This document shows, one piece after another, positions 26,425 through 36,037 of a DNA stretch of 64,000 bases. A program made the translations under genes and the position numbers. The notes below the pieces were generated by a model, which ran no database searches, was not told the DNA's origin, and saw only the letters and a program-made list of their open reading frames with translations. Every line of letters starts with the position of its first letter. Position 1 is the first letter of the stretch. Origin of the DNA: Lacibacter cauensis (lineage in GTDB: Bacteria; Bacteroidota; Bacteroidia; Chitinophagales; Chitinophagaceae). The stretch covers positions 620,001 to 684,000 of the forward strand of contig NZ_VLLE01000003.1 of assembly GCF_007830055.1 (NCBI RefSeq), read 5' to 3'.

Positions 26425-28719
26425 ATGAGAGCTTTATTTCTATTTGTTTTTTTAATCACATCCCTGCAGGGTATTACTCAACTGCAACCTATCGGCCGCT
26501 GGCGGGAGCATATGGATTACCGCTCCGGCAAACGGGTGGCGTTGTCGGTCAACACGGTGTTTACTGCTACGGAATTTGGCGCCTACATGGTTAGTAAGAA
26601 CGAAGGCGAAATTACAAGGCTGAGTAAAGTGAGTGGTTTCAGCGATGTAGGCATTCGAACGCTCAATTATTCTGCAACAGATGAAAAACTGCTGATCGCT
26701 TATAAAAACAGTAACATCGATATTCTTTATCGAAATGATGTGATCAATATCCCTGATATTCTGCGAAGTACTGTTACAGGCGATAAAGCCATCAACAACA
26801 TCAGCTTCTATAACAGCAAAGCATACCTCAGTACAGGTTTGGGTATTGTGGTGATCGATCTTGTAAAGTACGAGGTCAGCAATACTTTTTTAATCGGCAA
26901 CAGTGGAGGGAATGTGCAGGTAAATGGTTTTGCAGCAACTGCCAACTTGTTTTATGCTGCAACAGAAGAAGGATTGAAAGTTGCCAGTCAATCAGCTGTT
27001 AACTTAAACGACTATCGTAACTGGACAAATATCAGCGGTACCAATGGATTACCGGCAGGTGCAATAAAACAAGTTTTTATCATCAACAATACCGTTGCGG
27101 TACAATACTTCAATACGATTTATGTATTGAGCGGAAGTAACTGGCAGGCCGTGTACACAGATACATGGCGTTGGGAATCGCTTAATGCAAGTGATGGTTC
27201 GTTGTTGCTTTGCGAAGAACGTTTTGGCTGGAACGAACGTCGTGTGCTTGTGCTCAACAGCAACGGAACAATTACGGCTACAGTGCAGAACAATAATCAA
27301 CTGCGTTATCCCATGCATGCAGTAAAGAGTGGAAACGAAATATGGATTTCTGATTATGAAAAAGGATTGGTAAAAGCAGAAGCAACCGTATTTGAACGCT
27401 ATAACATTAACTCTCCTTATGGGGCATTGGATGGTGAACTTTACTTTTATAAAGGCAAATTGTATGTAGCAGGCGGAAGTATCAATGCAGCCTGGAATTA
27501 TCAATACAACGGCAGTGGTTTTTTTACGTATGATGGCAATGAGTGGAAAGATTATAACCGTTTTACACTACCATGGATGGATACGGTGCTTGATGTAATA
27601 ACAATAACTGTTGATCCTCGTGATGAAACCATTTATGCAGGATCGTTTGGCGGCGGACTGGTAGAACTGAAAAATACCAACAGCTTTAAAATTTACAAAC
27701 AAAATTCACCGTTAAATGTCGCTATCGGCGATCCGAATAATTATCGTGTAGGCGGCATGGCGTTCGATGCGCAAAACAATTTATGGATCAGCAATTTTGC
27801 AGGTAGTAATAATTTTCTTGTGAAGAAAGCCGATGGCAACTGGCGAAGTTTCCGTGTGCCGTTTTTAATACAGGACAACATGGTGGGCGCCATCTTAATT
27901 GATGATGCTGATCAGAAATGGATACAGGTACCACAAGGTAACGGCTTGTTCTGTTACAATCACGGCGCATCTATTGATAATGCAGGTGATGATCGCTGGA
28001 AGTGGTTGCAAACGGGCAAAGGAAATGGTAACCTGCCAAGCAATATGGTTAACTGCATGGCGAAAGATAAAGATGGTTTTATCTGGATTGGTACCGATAA
28101 AGGCATAGCGGTTATTCAATGTCCGGGTGATGTGTTTACAACTAACGCCTGTGAAGCGTTTCAACCGGTAGTACAACAGGATAATTTTGCCGGACTGTTA
28201 TTTGAAAATGAAGATGTGCGTGCCATTGCTGTAGATGCTGCGAACCGTAAATGGGTAGGCACACTCAACGGTGTGTGGTTAATAAGTGCTGATGGTGAAA
28301 AAGTATTAGAACGATTTACAGCAGAAAATAGTCCGCTGCTCAGCAATGGTATTATCCGCATTGCCATCGATCCTTTAACAGGCGAAGTATATTTCTCTAC
28401 GTTCAATGGTATTTGCAGCTACCGGAGCAGTGCAACCGAAGCAAGTGAAAATCCGGATAAAGTAGTTGTGTTTCCAAGTCCAGTGCCTGCAGGTTATGGC
28501 GGAACAATTGGCATTCGTGGTTTGCCCGAAAATGCAATTGTAAAGATTGTAGAACTAAACGGGCGTCTTGTGTATCAGACAAGATCATTAGGCGGACAAG
28601 CTGTTTGGAACGGTCGTGATTATAAAAATCAACGGGTAGCAAGCGGAGTGTACCTTGTGCTTGCCAAGAACGAATTTGGTGTAGAGAAACAGGTTGGCAA
28701 AATTGTATTTATCAAGTAG
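26425..28719 (+). CDS. porZ: PorZ-like type IX secretion system beta-propeller protein
   Basis: 764 residues. Signal peptide (LFVFLITSLQGITQ), two seven-bladed propeller regions of the two-component-regulator-propeller type (repeats such as IWIGTDKGIAVIQ, KWVGTLNGVWLIS, NLWISNFAG), and a C-terminal immunoglobulin-like domain (about 685-764) with VVVFPSPVP, VKIVELNGRLVYQT and SGVYLVLAKNE, typical of the type IX sorting domain. This is the architecture of PorZ, the surface partner of the PorU sortase that delivers A-LPS in Porphyromonas. recO starts 5 bases after the stop. Function in this organism is inferred from architecture. Confidence 0.85.
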   Translation: MRALFLFVFLITSLQGITQLQPIGRWREHMDYRSGKRVALSVNTVFTATEFGAYMVSKNEGEITRLSKVSGFSDVGIRTLNYSATDEKLLIAYKNSNIDILYRNDVINIPDILRSTVTGDKAINNISFYNSKAYLSTGLGIVVIDLVKYEVSNTFLIGNSGGNVQVNGFAATANLFYAATEEGLKVASQSAVNLNDYRNWTNISGTNGLPAGAIKQVFIINNTVAVQYFNTIYVLSGSNWQAVYTDTWRWESLNASDGSLLLCEERFGWNERRVLVLNSNGTITATVQNNNQLRYPMHAVKSGNEIWISDYEKGLVKAEATVFERYNINSPYGALDGELYFYKGKLYVAGGSINAAWNYQYNGSGFFTYDGNEWKDYNRFTLPWMDTVLDVITITVDPRDETIYAGSFGGGLVELKNTNSFKIYKQNSPLNVAIGDPNNYRVGGMAFDAQNNLWISNFAGSNNFLVKKADGNWRSFRVPFLIQDNMVGAILIDDADQKWIQVPQGNGLFCYNHGASIDNAGDDRWKWLQTGKGNGNLPSNMVNCMAKDKDGFIWIGTDKGIAVIQCPGDVFTTNACEAFQPVVQQDNFAGLLFENEDVRAIAVDAANRKWVGTLNGVWLISADGEKVLERFTAENSPLLSNGIIRIAIDPLTGEVYFSTFNGICSYRSSATEASENPDKVVVFPSPVPAGYGGTIGIRGLPENAIVKIVELNGRLVYQTRSLGGQAVWNGRDYKNQRVASGVYLVLAKNEFGVEKQVGKIVFIK

Positions 28720-28724
28720 CAGCA

Positions 28725-29474
28725 TTGAGCAATGTATTACATACTACCAAAGCAGTTGTTTTACGTACAGTAAAGTATGGCGAAACAAGCCTCATTATAT
28801 CTGCTTATACCGAGTTGTATGGTCTGCAGAGTTATATTGTGCAGGGAGTAAGAACAAGCAGTAAAAAGGGCGGCGCAAAAGCAAATTATTTTCAGCCGGG
28901 TGCCATACTGGAGTTAGTGGTGTACCATCACGATCTGAAGAATCTGCAACGCATCAAAGAATTCCGCTGGAATTATTTGTATACAGAACTGTTTGCAGAT
29001 GTCATTAAAAACAGTGTTATGCTGTACATGATGGAACTGCTGCAGAAATGTGTGAAGCAGCCAGAAAACAATCCCGATCTGTTTTACTTTGTTGAAGAAG
29101 CGTTGGTAGAATTAGATACAGCTTCAGATACGGTTACAGCCAATTTCCCGTTATACTTTTCGTTACATCTTACCAATTTCTTCGGATTTCAGATGAACAC
29201 CGAAGATGCCGGCATGCATACCATTTTTGATTTGCAGGAAGGAAGTTTTGTAGATACCTATCCGCAGCATGTGTATTATATCGATGGACTGGCTGCACAA
29301 CTGATGAGCGACGTATTGAAAGCCATGCAGCCACATGAACTAGCTGAAGTGCCGATGAACTATTTGCAAAGGCGGCAGTTGCTGGAAGCGATTGAAACAT
29401 TTTACTTGCTGCATATGCCAGATTTCACCAAACTGAAAACATTACAGGTGTTGCAGGAAGTACTGTCGCCCTGA
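28725..29474 (+). CDS. recO: DNA repair protein RecO
   Basis: 249 residues. N-terminal OB-fold signature TTKAVVLRTVKYGETSLIISAYTELYG, KANYFQPGAILELVVYH, then the helical C-terminal part. RecO anneals complementary strands and helps RecR load RecA on SSB-coated DNA. The start is TTG at 28725, five bases after the porZ stop; no in-frame ATG precedes the conserved start. Cotranscribed with porZ by spacing. Confidence 0.9.
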   Translation: MSNVLHTTKAVVLRTVKYGETSLIISAYTELYGLQSYIVQGVRTSSKKGGAKANYFQPGAILELVVYHHDLKNLQRIKEFRWNYLYTELFADVIKNSVMLYMMELLQKCVKQPENNPDLFYFVEEALVELDTASDTVTANFPLYFSLHLTNFFGFQMNTEDAGMHTIFDLQEGSFVDTYPQHVYYIDGLAAQLMSDVLKAMQPHELAEVPMNYLQRRQLLEAIETFYLLHMPDFTKLKTLQVLQEVLSP

Positions 29475-29570
29475 TGAAAAATTATACCGAACTTTAGCAG
29501 ATACCATGTGCATTCTTTTAAACGGTGCATCTTAACAAAAACAACTATACGAAACCACACTTTAGAACGT

Positions 29571-32500
29571 ATGAAATTCAAACCCTTTGCCCTCCTGATC
29601 TTCCTCATTGTTTGCAGCTCATCTTTTGGCCAGGTTAATAAAAAGCCATCGAAGTATCCAAGTTTGTTTTGGGAAATAACAAAGAAAGGATCAACAAAGC
29701 CTTCTTATTTGTTTGGCACCATGCACGTAAGCAGCAAGCTGGTGTACAACCTGCCCGATTCGTTTTACATGGGTATTAAAAATGTACAGGTTGTAGCCCT
29801 TGAAAACGATATGGCTTACTGGCAGCAGGATATGGATAAATACGATTTAGATCCGATGAGCTTTATACGAAACCGCAACCGTGGCGGCGATCATTTGTCC
29901 ATCAACACCTTTAAAGTGCACAAGTACGAGGAGCTCATTAAATATGCACTCGCAAGTAATCCTTCTGTGATCAACAATCTGTTGTACAGAACATACGGTG
30001 GTAAAACATCCGACTTTGAAGAAGATACTTTTCTCGACATGTTTATTTACCAGTGTGGAAGAAAGTATGGTAAAAAAACAGCCGGTCTGGAAAATTTCGA
30101 TGAAAGTATGCAGCTGATGATTGAAGCAGTAAAAGACGCTGCAAAGGATAAAAATAAAAAGCAGCGCAGCTACGATAATTACAATAGTGAGTACTCATTC
30201 GACAAACTGGAAGAAGCTTACCGCACAGGTAATCTCGATTTGCTTGACAGCATTAATCGCTACAACTCACAGTCGGAGTTGTTCGATGAAAAATTTCTTT
30301 ATCGCCGTAATGAAATTCAAGCCAACTCAATTGATTCGATTATTAAAGCTGGAGCTTCTGTTTTTGCAGGAGTTGGTGCAGCACATTTGCCCGGCACAAG
30401 AGGAGTAATAGAACTGTTGCGTAGCAAAGGGTATATTGTTCGCCCGGTTAAAATGGCGGGACGCAGCAACCAGGAAAAAGATGCAGTTGATAAAATAACG
30501 GTGCCGGTTGCCATGCAAAAAATTATTGCAGAAGAGGGCACCTACCAGTTGCAGGCGCCGGGTGCTTTTTTTTCAACCAATCATCCGTTCTTTAACCAGG
30601 TACAACATGCCGATGTTAGTAATGGAAGTTATTACATGGTAACAAAAATTACAACCAATGCATTAATGTGGGGGCAAAAAGATGCACGTGTAATGGAAGT
30701 GATTGACAGTTTGTTGTACGAAAGTATACCGGGAAAAATTCTGTCGAAAGAAACCATCAGCAGAAGTGGGTACCAGGGATATGATATTGTAAACCGAACC
30801 CGTCGAGGCGATGTGCAACGCTACAATATTTTTGTTACACCTTACGAAGTACTCATTTTTAAAATGAGTGGTATTGGTAATTATGTAAGCAACAGTACAG
30901 AAGGAAAAGAATTTTTCAGCAGCATTCAACTTAAAAATTACAAAGAGCAAAAAATTACCGGTAAATTATTTACACCTGCAAGTGGTGGTTTTGCAGTTGC
31001 ATTTCCGCACGAGCCCTACTTTACAATAAAAGAAAATCGTGTATACGATGCAGTTGATGATGTAAATCATTATCGTGTTGTGGCAACTTCTTTGCACAAT
31101 TACACAAAGAGCGATGAAGACACGTTTGATTTAAGCCTTGCTGAAGAAAGCTTTAAAGCATCTGCATTTATTGATAAGCAGCTTGAGCGCAAACAAATAA
31201 AGCACAAAGGATATCCTGCTCTACATACCCGTTTCAGAGATAAAGATGGCAAAATATTTATGGCCCGATTTATTTTGCAGGGGGCGCATTATTATGCCGT
31301 AATTGTGCATGCAGCAAAAGAAAATCCTGCAATGGAGCAGTTCATCAACAGTTTTGAACTGCAACCGTTTGTTTATGGTAATGATGCTGTTCAAAAAGAT
31401 ACAACACTTTACTATACTGTAAACACACCTTTTTATCCTGTGCCAAAACGAAAAACAGATTTAAAGGAATTGGCAGGCATTTATGATAAACTGAGTAATG
31501 AGGAAGATGCTAAAGAAGAGTTTATTTACAAAACCATCAACGAAACAAAAATTATACAAAACGATACTACCGGCGAACGTATTGAAGTGAGTTTTTACAA
31601 AATGCCTTTTTACACCTATGTAAAAGACAGTGCAAGTCTTACCGACAATGAGTATCATGATACAAGCAGAATTGTACGCTGGCAACAAAAGACCGTTCTG
31701 CCCAATAAAATGAATGTGTGGGAAACCTACCTAGGCGATAAAGGCAGCAGTCGCATGGTACATGTTAAATCGTTTTTGAAAGATGGCATGGTGTTTACCA
31801 TACAAACCCTGCGTGATACACTTACAAAACCAAGTCCGTTTATTAGCAGATTTTTCGAAACGTTTACACCGGATTCTACATTGAAGGGTTTTGATATCAT
31901 GGCGAAGAAATCAGGTTATTTATTCAGCGATTTTCAGTCTGCCGATACAGTGCTGCATAAACGGGCAAAAAAATATATTTCATCTATTGTATTGGATTCT
32001 TCAGATTTTCCTCAATTGAAAAATGCAATTGAGCAAGTTAACTGGAAAGAAAAAAATTATCTCGATACCAAGCGTGCATTAATGAAGCGGTTGGCAAGTA
32101 TTAAAACCGTTGCATCTTCGCAGTACCTGCACGATTTATATTTTGCTGCCGGCGATACCATTCAACTACAGTATGTTGCTTTGGAAGCGTTGTTACGGCA
32201 ACAAACCGCAACTTCGTATAAACTCTTCAGAGATATTGTAAAAGCTGAGCCGCCGATTATTGAAAAAAATAATGACGATTATGATTACAGGCGATATGCT
32301 TCCGGCATTTATGGCTTAGCTTCAGAACTTCCCTATGGTGAAGATGACGATAGTGATGATGAGTTTCTAGATAATATGAGCGATACGTTGTTGCTGGTAA
32401 AAGCAATACTGCCCGATCTGCTTCCGTTGGTAAACCTCGAAGATTACAAAGATGAGATGATGGAACTGCTGGCAGATATGGTGGAAGACAGTGTGATTAC

Positions 32501-33380
32501 TGCAGCAGATTACCAGATGTACTTCGATAAGTTTTTACTGGAAGCAAAACACTTGTGGCGGAAACAAGTAATTGCAGAAAAGAAACAATCAATACAAAAA
32601 GCAGAAGCTACTAAGAATAAGGAGGAGGCGAATGATGATGAAGATATTGTAGTAACAACAGGCTTCGATGAAGAAGACGAAACAAACAGTGATCTTATTT
32701 TATACAGCAGGTTGTTGATTCCTTCTATTACAAAAAGCCAGTCTGTACAGGCGTTTGTTACGCAACTGTTACAATCGGAAAGCAAGCAGCTTAAGTACGA
32801 TGTGATGGAAGTGCTGTTAAAAAACAAACAGCAGGTGCCCGATACGCTGCTCCGCTTCTTTGCCTCAAAAGATGAATATCGTTACCGTCTTTTAAAAGAT
32901 CTGAAAGGGTGGAACATGGAAAAGTTATTTCCGGTGAAATACCGCAATCATAAAGATCTTGCAATGGGTAAACTGCTCTGGGCAAATGACAATGAGAAAC
33001 CAGACACCATATCGTTTATAAAACGTTATGCAATGACCCTAAAAGATAAAAAGGGGTACATCTATTTCTTCCGGTATAAAATGAAGAAAGATGATGTGCA
33101 GTGGAAAATTGCAACGGTTGGCTTAGTGCCGGAGGCAGATACGGAAATTGAATTTGAAAACGACAAGATGTGGAAGTATTACAACCGTTACAGGATTAAC
33201 CGCAACAATGACTATGAGTTTACACAGTTTACAAAAACAGCGTTGGAAGCCGATGAGCCGGAAGAAGCGCAATTGCAAAAGTTGTTGAAGCGGATATTAA
33301 TTACAAGCCGTACAAGCGGTGTCGATTTTTACAGAAACGAAAAGAAATCGTTGGTTGATGTAGAGTCGATGTACGAGTAA
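29571..33380 (+). CDS. Giant TraB/GumN-like secreted protein with long C-terminal extension
   Basis: 1269 residues from ATG 29571, which starts a clear signal peptide (FALLIFLIVCSSSFGQ). Residues about 30-300 form a TraB/GumN domain: YLFGTMHVSSKLVYNLPDSF at the start and GVGAAHLPGTRGVIELLRSKGY at the end, the two conserved motifs of the family. The remaining ~950 residues are not recognisable: a mixed alpha/beta middle part, then a helical, possibly HEAT-like part (about 800-1180) with an acidic low-complexity insert near 1030. Typical TraB/GumN proteins are near 300 residues. Probably periplasmic or surface-associated; function unknown. A longer frame from 29508 would bury the signal peptide and is rejected. 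Confidence 0.82.
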   Translation: MKFKPFALLIFLIVCSSSFGQVNKKPSKYPSLFWEITKKGSTKPSYLFGTMHVSSKLVYNLPDSFYMGIKNVQVVALENDMAYWQQDMDKYDLDPMSFIRNRNRGGDHLSINTFKVHKYEELIKYALASNPSVINNLLYRTYGGKTSDFEEDTFLDMFIYQCGRKYGKKTAGLENFDESMQLMIEAVKDAAKDKNKKQRSYDNYNSEYSFDKLEEAYRTGNLDLLDSINRYNSQSELFDEKFLYRRNEIQANSIDSIIKAGASVFAGVGAAHLPGTRGVIELLRSKGYIVRPVKMAGRSNQEKDAVDKITVPVAMQKIIAEEGTYQLQAPGAFFSTNHPFFNQVQHADVSNGSYYMVTKITTNALMWGQKDARVMEVIDSLLYESIPGKILSKETISRSGYQGYDIVNRTRRGDVQRYNIFVTPYEVLIFKMSGIGNYVSNSTEGKEFFSSIQLKNYKEQKITGKLFTPASGGFAVAFPHEPYFTIKENRVYDAVDDVNHYRVVATSLHNYTKSDEDTFDLSLAEESFKASAFIDKQLERKQIKHKGYPALHTRFRDKDGKIFMARFILQGAHYYAVIVHAAKENPAMEQFINSFELQPFVYGNDAVQKDTTLYYTVNTPFYPVPKRKTDLKELAGIYDKLSNEEDAKEEFIYKTINETKIIQNDTTGERIEVSFYKMPFYTYVKDSASLTDNEYHDTSRIVRWQQKTVLPNKMNVWETYLGDKGSSRMVHVKSFLKDGMVFTIQTLRDTLTKPSPFISRFFETFTPDSTLKGFDIMAKKSGYLFSDFQSADTVLHKRAKKYISSIVLDSSDFPQLKNAIEQVNWKEKNYLDTKRALMKRLASIKTVASSQYLHDLYFAAGDTIQLQYVALEALLRQQTATSYKLFRDIVKAEPPIIEKNNDDYDYRRYASGIYGLASELPYGEDDDSDDEFLDNMSDTLLLVKAILPDLLPLVNLEDYKDEMMELLADMVEDSVITAADYQMYFDKFLLEAKHLWRKQVIAEKKQSIQKAEATKNKEEANDDEDIVVTTGFDEEDETNSDLILYSRLLIPSITKSQSVQAFVTQLLQSESKQLKYDVMEVLLKNKQQVPDTLLRFFASKDEYRYRLLKDLKGWNMEKLFPVKYRNHKDLAMGKLLWANDNEKPDTISFIKRYAMTLKDKKGYIYFFRYKMKKDDVQWKIATVGLVPEADTEIEFENDKMWKYYNRYRINRNNDYEFTQFTKTALEADEPEEAQLQKLLKRILITSRTSGVDFYRNEKKSLVDVESMYE

Positions 33381-33396
33381 AAAACTAAGTTATAGT

Positions 33397-33436
33397 AAAG
33401 CAAAAGCATTCCAGCGGGAATGCTTTTGCTTTTTAA
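33397..33436. terminator. Bidirectional terminator between convergent genes
   Basis: 16-bp perfect stem (33397-33412 with 33417-33432), loop agcg, T-run to 33434. Its right flank touches the stop codon of the minus-strand amidohydrolase gene. Confidence 0.88.
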
Positions 33437-34587
33437 AGTAGTCTCTTCGAAGAACCGAAGTCGTGCTTAATAAGTACAATGCCCGGCTGTTTATTTTTTT
33501 CAAAACTTCCTAGATCGTTTTGCCATTGCATTGCCTTTGCGCCATTAAGTGTAGCCATTTGCAACGCCTGTTCTTTTGTAACAGTAGTGTGCTGCAGTAA
33601 TGCTTGTATTTCCTTAGTAATACTCAGTTGCCAGTTACTGCTGTAGCTGTCGGTGCCCAGTACCACGTTGCAATGTTGTTGCTGAAACAAAGTAACAGCC
33701 GGCACTTTGTTTTCAATATAGAGGTTGGCATTAATACAAAAGCAGTAAACAAGCTGTAATCCATTTGCTGCTGCATATGCATTCGCCCAAATAATATCTT
33801 CTTCCGGCATAAAGCTGTTATGAATGAGAAAAACTGTTTGGCCATTGTTGAAGTATGGCAGGTACGAACGGATGCTGCTTTTACCGGTTACAGGAAAGGG
33901 CGAACCAGTAAAACCAAACAGATTAAACAAACGCAGAAAATCGCCTTGGCCCGTTTTATACAATTCATCCTCCGCTGCAGTTTCCTGGTTGTGGATGGAA
34001 ATAATTTGATTAGCTGTTGCTTCGTTGATGAGTTGAAATGTACGTGGTGAAATACTGTAGGGCGCATGCGGCACAAGTGAAGTGCGATGATCGGCTTTTA
34101 ATTGTTCTGCCACACGTGTATACTGCTGTACATTACTCACAGCTTTTTCGTCAGTAAACCCCAGCACTTCCACAAAATTGTGCCAGCGGATTTTGCTGTT
34201 TCGTTTTACTGCAGCAGTATCGGCGGTGTTGCCAATATCGCCCACAGCAACAATACCGTTTTCAAACATTTCCTGTTCGGCTTTGCGGATCTCTTCCTTT
34301 ATCAGCTCCTGTTCAAACCCACGCTTTGTAACAACCGAACATAGAAAATCAACAAGCCCGGTATGTGGTGGAATGATATTTTTAAGGTGGCTCAGCTCCA
34401 GGTGGCAATGGCAATTGATGAAACCGGGCGAAAGAATACCTGAAAATGTTTCAACATCATCACCCGCATCGGCGGCAGCAACAATGTCAATTACTTTCCC
34501 TCTGGCATCCACAATAAGGGTATCGTCTGTTTTTCGCAGTGTGTATCCATCAAACAACTTATCTGCCCTGAATTTCCTGTATTGCAT
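33433..34587 (-). CDS. Amidohydrolase-superfamily deaminase/chlorohydrolase (ATZ/TRZ type)
   Basis: 384 residues. Metal site pieces of the amidohydrolase fold: FINCHCHLELSH (HxH), SLVPHAPYSISP, ISIHNQETAAEDELY, and the catalytic Asp in VVLGTDSYSSNW. The overall pattern fits cytosine/guanine/S-adenosylhomocysteine-type deaminases; the menaquinone-pathway enzyme aminodeoxyfutalosine deaminase belongs to the same group and is one possible identity, but nothing nearby supports it. Divergent from prfA with shared palindromic promoter sequence. Confidence 0.8.
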   Translation of the reverse strand: MQYRKFRADKLFDGYTLRKTDDTLIVDARGKVIDIVAAADAGDDVETFSGILSPGFINCHCHLELSHLKNIIPPHTGLVDFLCSVVTKRGFEQELIKEEIRKAEQEMFENGIVAVGDIGNTADTAAVKRNSKIRWHNFVEVLGFTDEKAVSNVQQYTRVAEQLKADHRTSLVPHAPYSISPRTFQLINEATANQIISIHNQETAAEDELYKTGQGDFLRLFNLFGFTGSPFPVTGKSSIRSYLPYFNNGQTVFLIHNSFMPEEDIIWANAYAAANGLQLVYCFCINANLYIENKVPAVTLFQQQHCNVVLGTDSYSSNWQLSITKEIQALLQHTTVTKEQALQMATLNGAKAMQWQNDLGSFEKNKQPGIVLIKHDFGSSKRLL

Positions 34588-34598
34588 GCCGATTTCAT

Positions 34599-34621
34599 TT
34601 AAATTTGCCGCTCAAATTTAA
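34599..34621. promoter_or_regulatory. Palindromic face-to-face promoter of prfA and amidohydrolase
   Basis: TTAAATTTG (34599-34607), ccgct, CAAATTTAA (34613-34621) is a perfect 9-bp inverted repeat. Each arm carries a complete TAnnTTTG -7 element, the left one directed at prfA and the right one at the amidohydrolase gene (start codon 34587). Confidence 0.55.
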
Positions 34622-34654
34622 GACGAAAGCATTTCCTTTCAGGAGCAGATTATT

Positions 34655-35716
34655 ATGTTAGATAAGTTAGAAGCAATACAGGCAAGGTTTGATGAAGTTG
34701 GTGTAGCACTCACCAACCCCGAAATAGTTGCCAATAATAAGCAGTTTTCTGCCTTGAGTAAAGAGTACCGTAGTCTGGAAAAAATTGTGCAGGCAAGGAA
34801 AGAATATCTCTCTATACTCAGCGATGTGCAGAGCTATAAGGAGGCATTGAACGGCAGCGATGAAGAGTTGAGAGAACTGGCAAAAGAAGAGCTACCCGTT
34901 TTGGAAGAAAGGCAAACTGAAATAGAGAAGTATATCCGTCAGTTATTGATTCCCAAAGATCCGCAGGACGATAAGAATGCTATTCTTGAAATACGTGCAG
35001 GTACGGGTGGCGATGAAGCGAGTTTATTTGCAGGCGACCTGTTACGGATGTATATCAAATACTGCGAACGCCGTGGCTGGAAAACTGCTATACTCAGCGA
35101 AAGCGAAGGAACGGTAGGTGGCTACAAGGAGGTGCAGCTGGAAGTTACGGGCGATGATGTATATGGTATTTTGAAATTTGAAAGTGGTGTACACCGTGTA
35201 CAACGTGTACCTGCTACCGAAACAAGTGGTCGTGTGCATACCAGTGCCGCAACAGTAGCTGTAATGCCCGAAGCCGAAGAAATTGATTTTGAATTACGGG
35301 ACAGTGATGTGAAAATGGAAACTGCCCGAAGCGGTGGTGCCGGTGGACAAAACGTAAACAAGGTTGAAACGAAAGTTATGCTTACACACGTTCCAACAGG
35401 TACAGTAGTCATATGCCAGACCGAACGTACACAGCTGGCCAACCGTGAAAAAGCCATGCAAATGCTGCGAACACGTCTTTACGAAGAGCAGGTGCGTAAG
35501 CAAGAAGAAGAAATAGCCCGCCAACGAAAAAGTTTGGTGAGTACCGGCGACAGAAGCGCCAAAATCAGAACATACAACTATCCGCAAGGCCGTGTAACCG
35601 ATCATCGTATTGGTCTTACGCTCTATAATCTCGATGCCGTACTTAATGGTGAAATCGAAGAATTAATAGATGCTTTACAGTTTGCCGAGAACGCAGAAAA
35701 GCTTACACTCCAGTAA
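34655..35716 (+). CDS. prfA: Peptide chain release factor 1
   Basis: 353 residues. Recognises UAA/UAG stops and triggers peptide release. Motifs: the tripeptide anticodon region with [21 protein letters not shown], the catalytic GGQ in [16 protein letters not shown] (about 233), and the C-terminal [20 protein letters not shown]. No programmed frameshift, as expected for RF1. ATG at 34655 follows an AGGAG-like stretch (34641-34645) 9 nt upstream, one of the few SD-like sites in the window. Confidence 0.97.
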   Translation: MLDKLEAIQARFDEVGVALTNPEIVANNKQFSALSKEYRSLEKIVQARKEYLSILSDVQSYKEALNGSDEELRELAKEELPVLEERQTEIEKYIRQLLIPKDPQDDKNAILEIRAGTGGDEASLFAGDLLRMYIKYCERRGWKTAILSESEGTVGGYKEVQLEVTGDDVYGILKFESGVHRVQRVPATETSGRVHTSAATVAVMPEAEEIDFELRDSDVKMETARSGGAGGQNVNKVETKVMLTHVPTGTVVICQTERTQLANREKAMQMLRTRLYEEQVRKQEEEIARQRKSLVSTGDRSAKIRTYNYPQGRVTDHRIGLTLYNLDAVLNGEIEELIDALQFAENAEKLTLQ

Positions 35717-36037
35717 GTGGAATTGTGCACGGGTATCAACTTCTAACTACATCAGGTTCACTACTTATTCTATTTTCCGCACAGGAAGAGCACCGTTACT
35801 TTGTACCAGAATCAGATACATAGTTGACGTGACTTAATCTGATCTGTAGCTCTTACTTGCAGGCGGCAATTTGTTAGCTGTTTTGGCCATAAAAAATGGC
35901 AAGTAAACATTTGGTATGTTTTTCGTTTACAAGAAGACAAACAAAATGTTTAGCAAGAACAGCAGCGACTTACTCAACATGTAGGTAGCAGTTACTGAAA
36001 TCAATTTCCAATATCTTAAAAACCAAATCCAATCACT
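35717..36037. other. 321-base intergenic region without a recognised gene
   Basis: Only weak structure was found: inverted ATCAGAT (35811-35817) and ATCTGAT (35837-35843), a gccat/atggc mini-hairpin near 35885, and inverted TAAACATTT (35904-35912) and AAATGTTTA (35944-35952). No frame longer than about 18 codons starts with ATG and looks coding. It could hold a leader for the metzincin gene, but no known riboswitch was recognised. Confidence 0.4.

Noticed and set aside
35717-35800. Possible TPP riboswitch because of the string catcaggttcac
   Set aside because: The other conserved TPP elements are missing or in the wrong order, and the downstream gene is a metalloprotease, not a thiamine gene.
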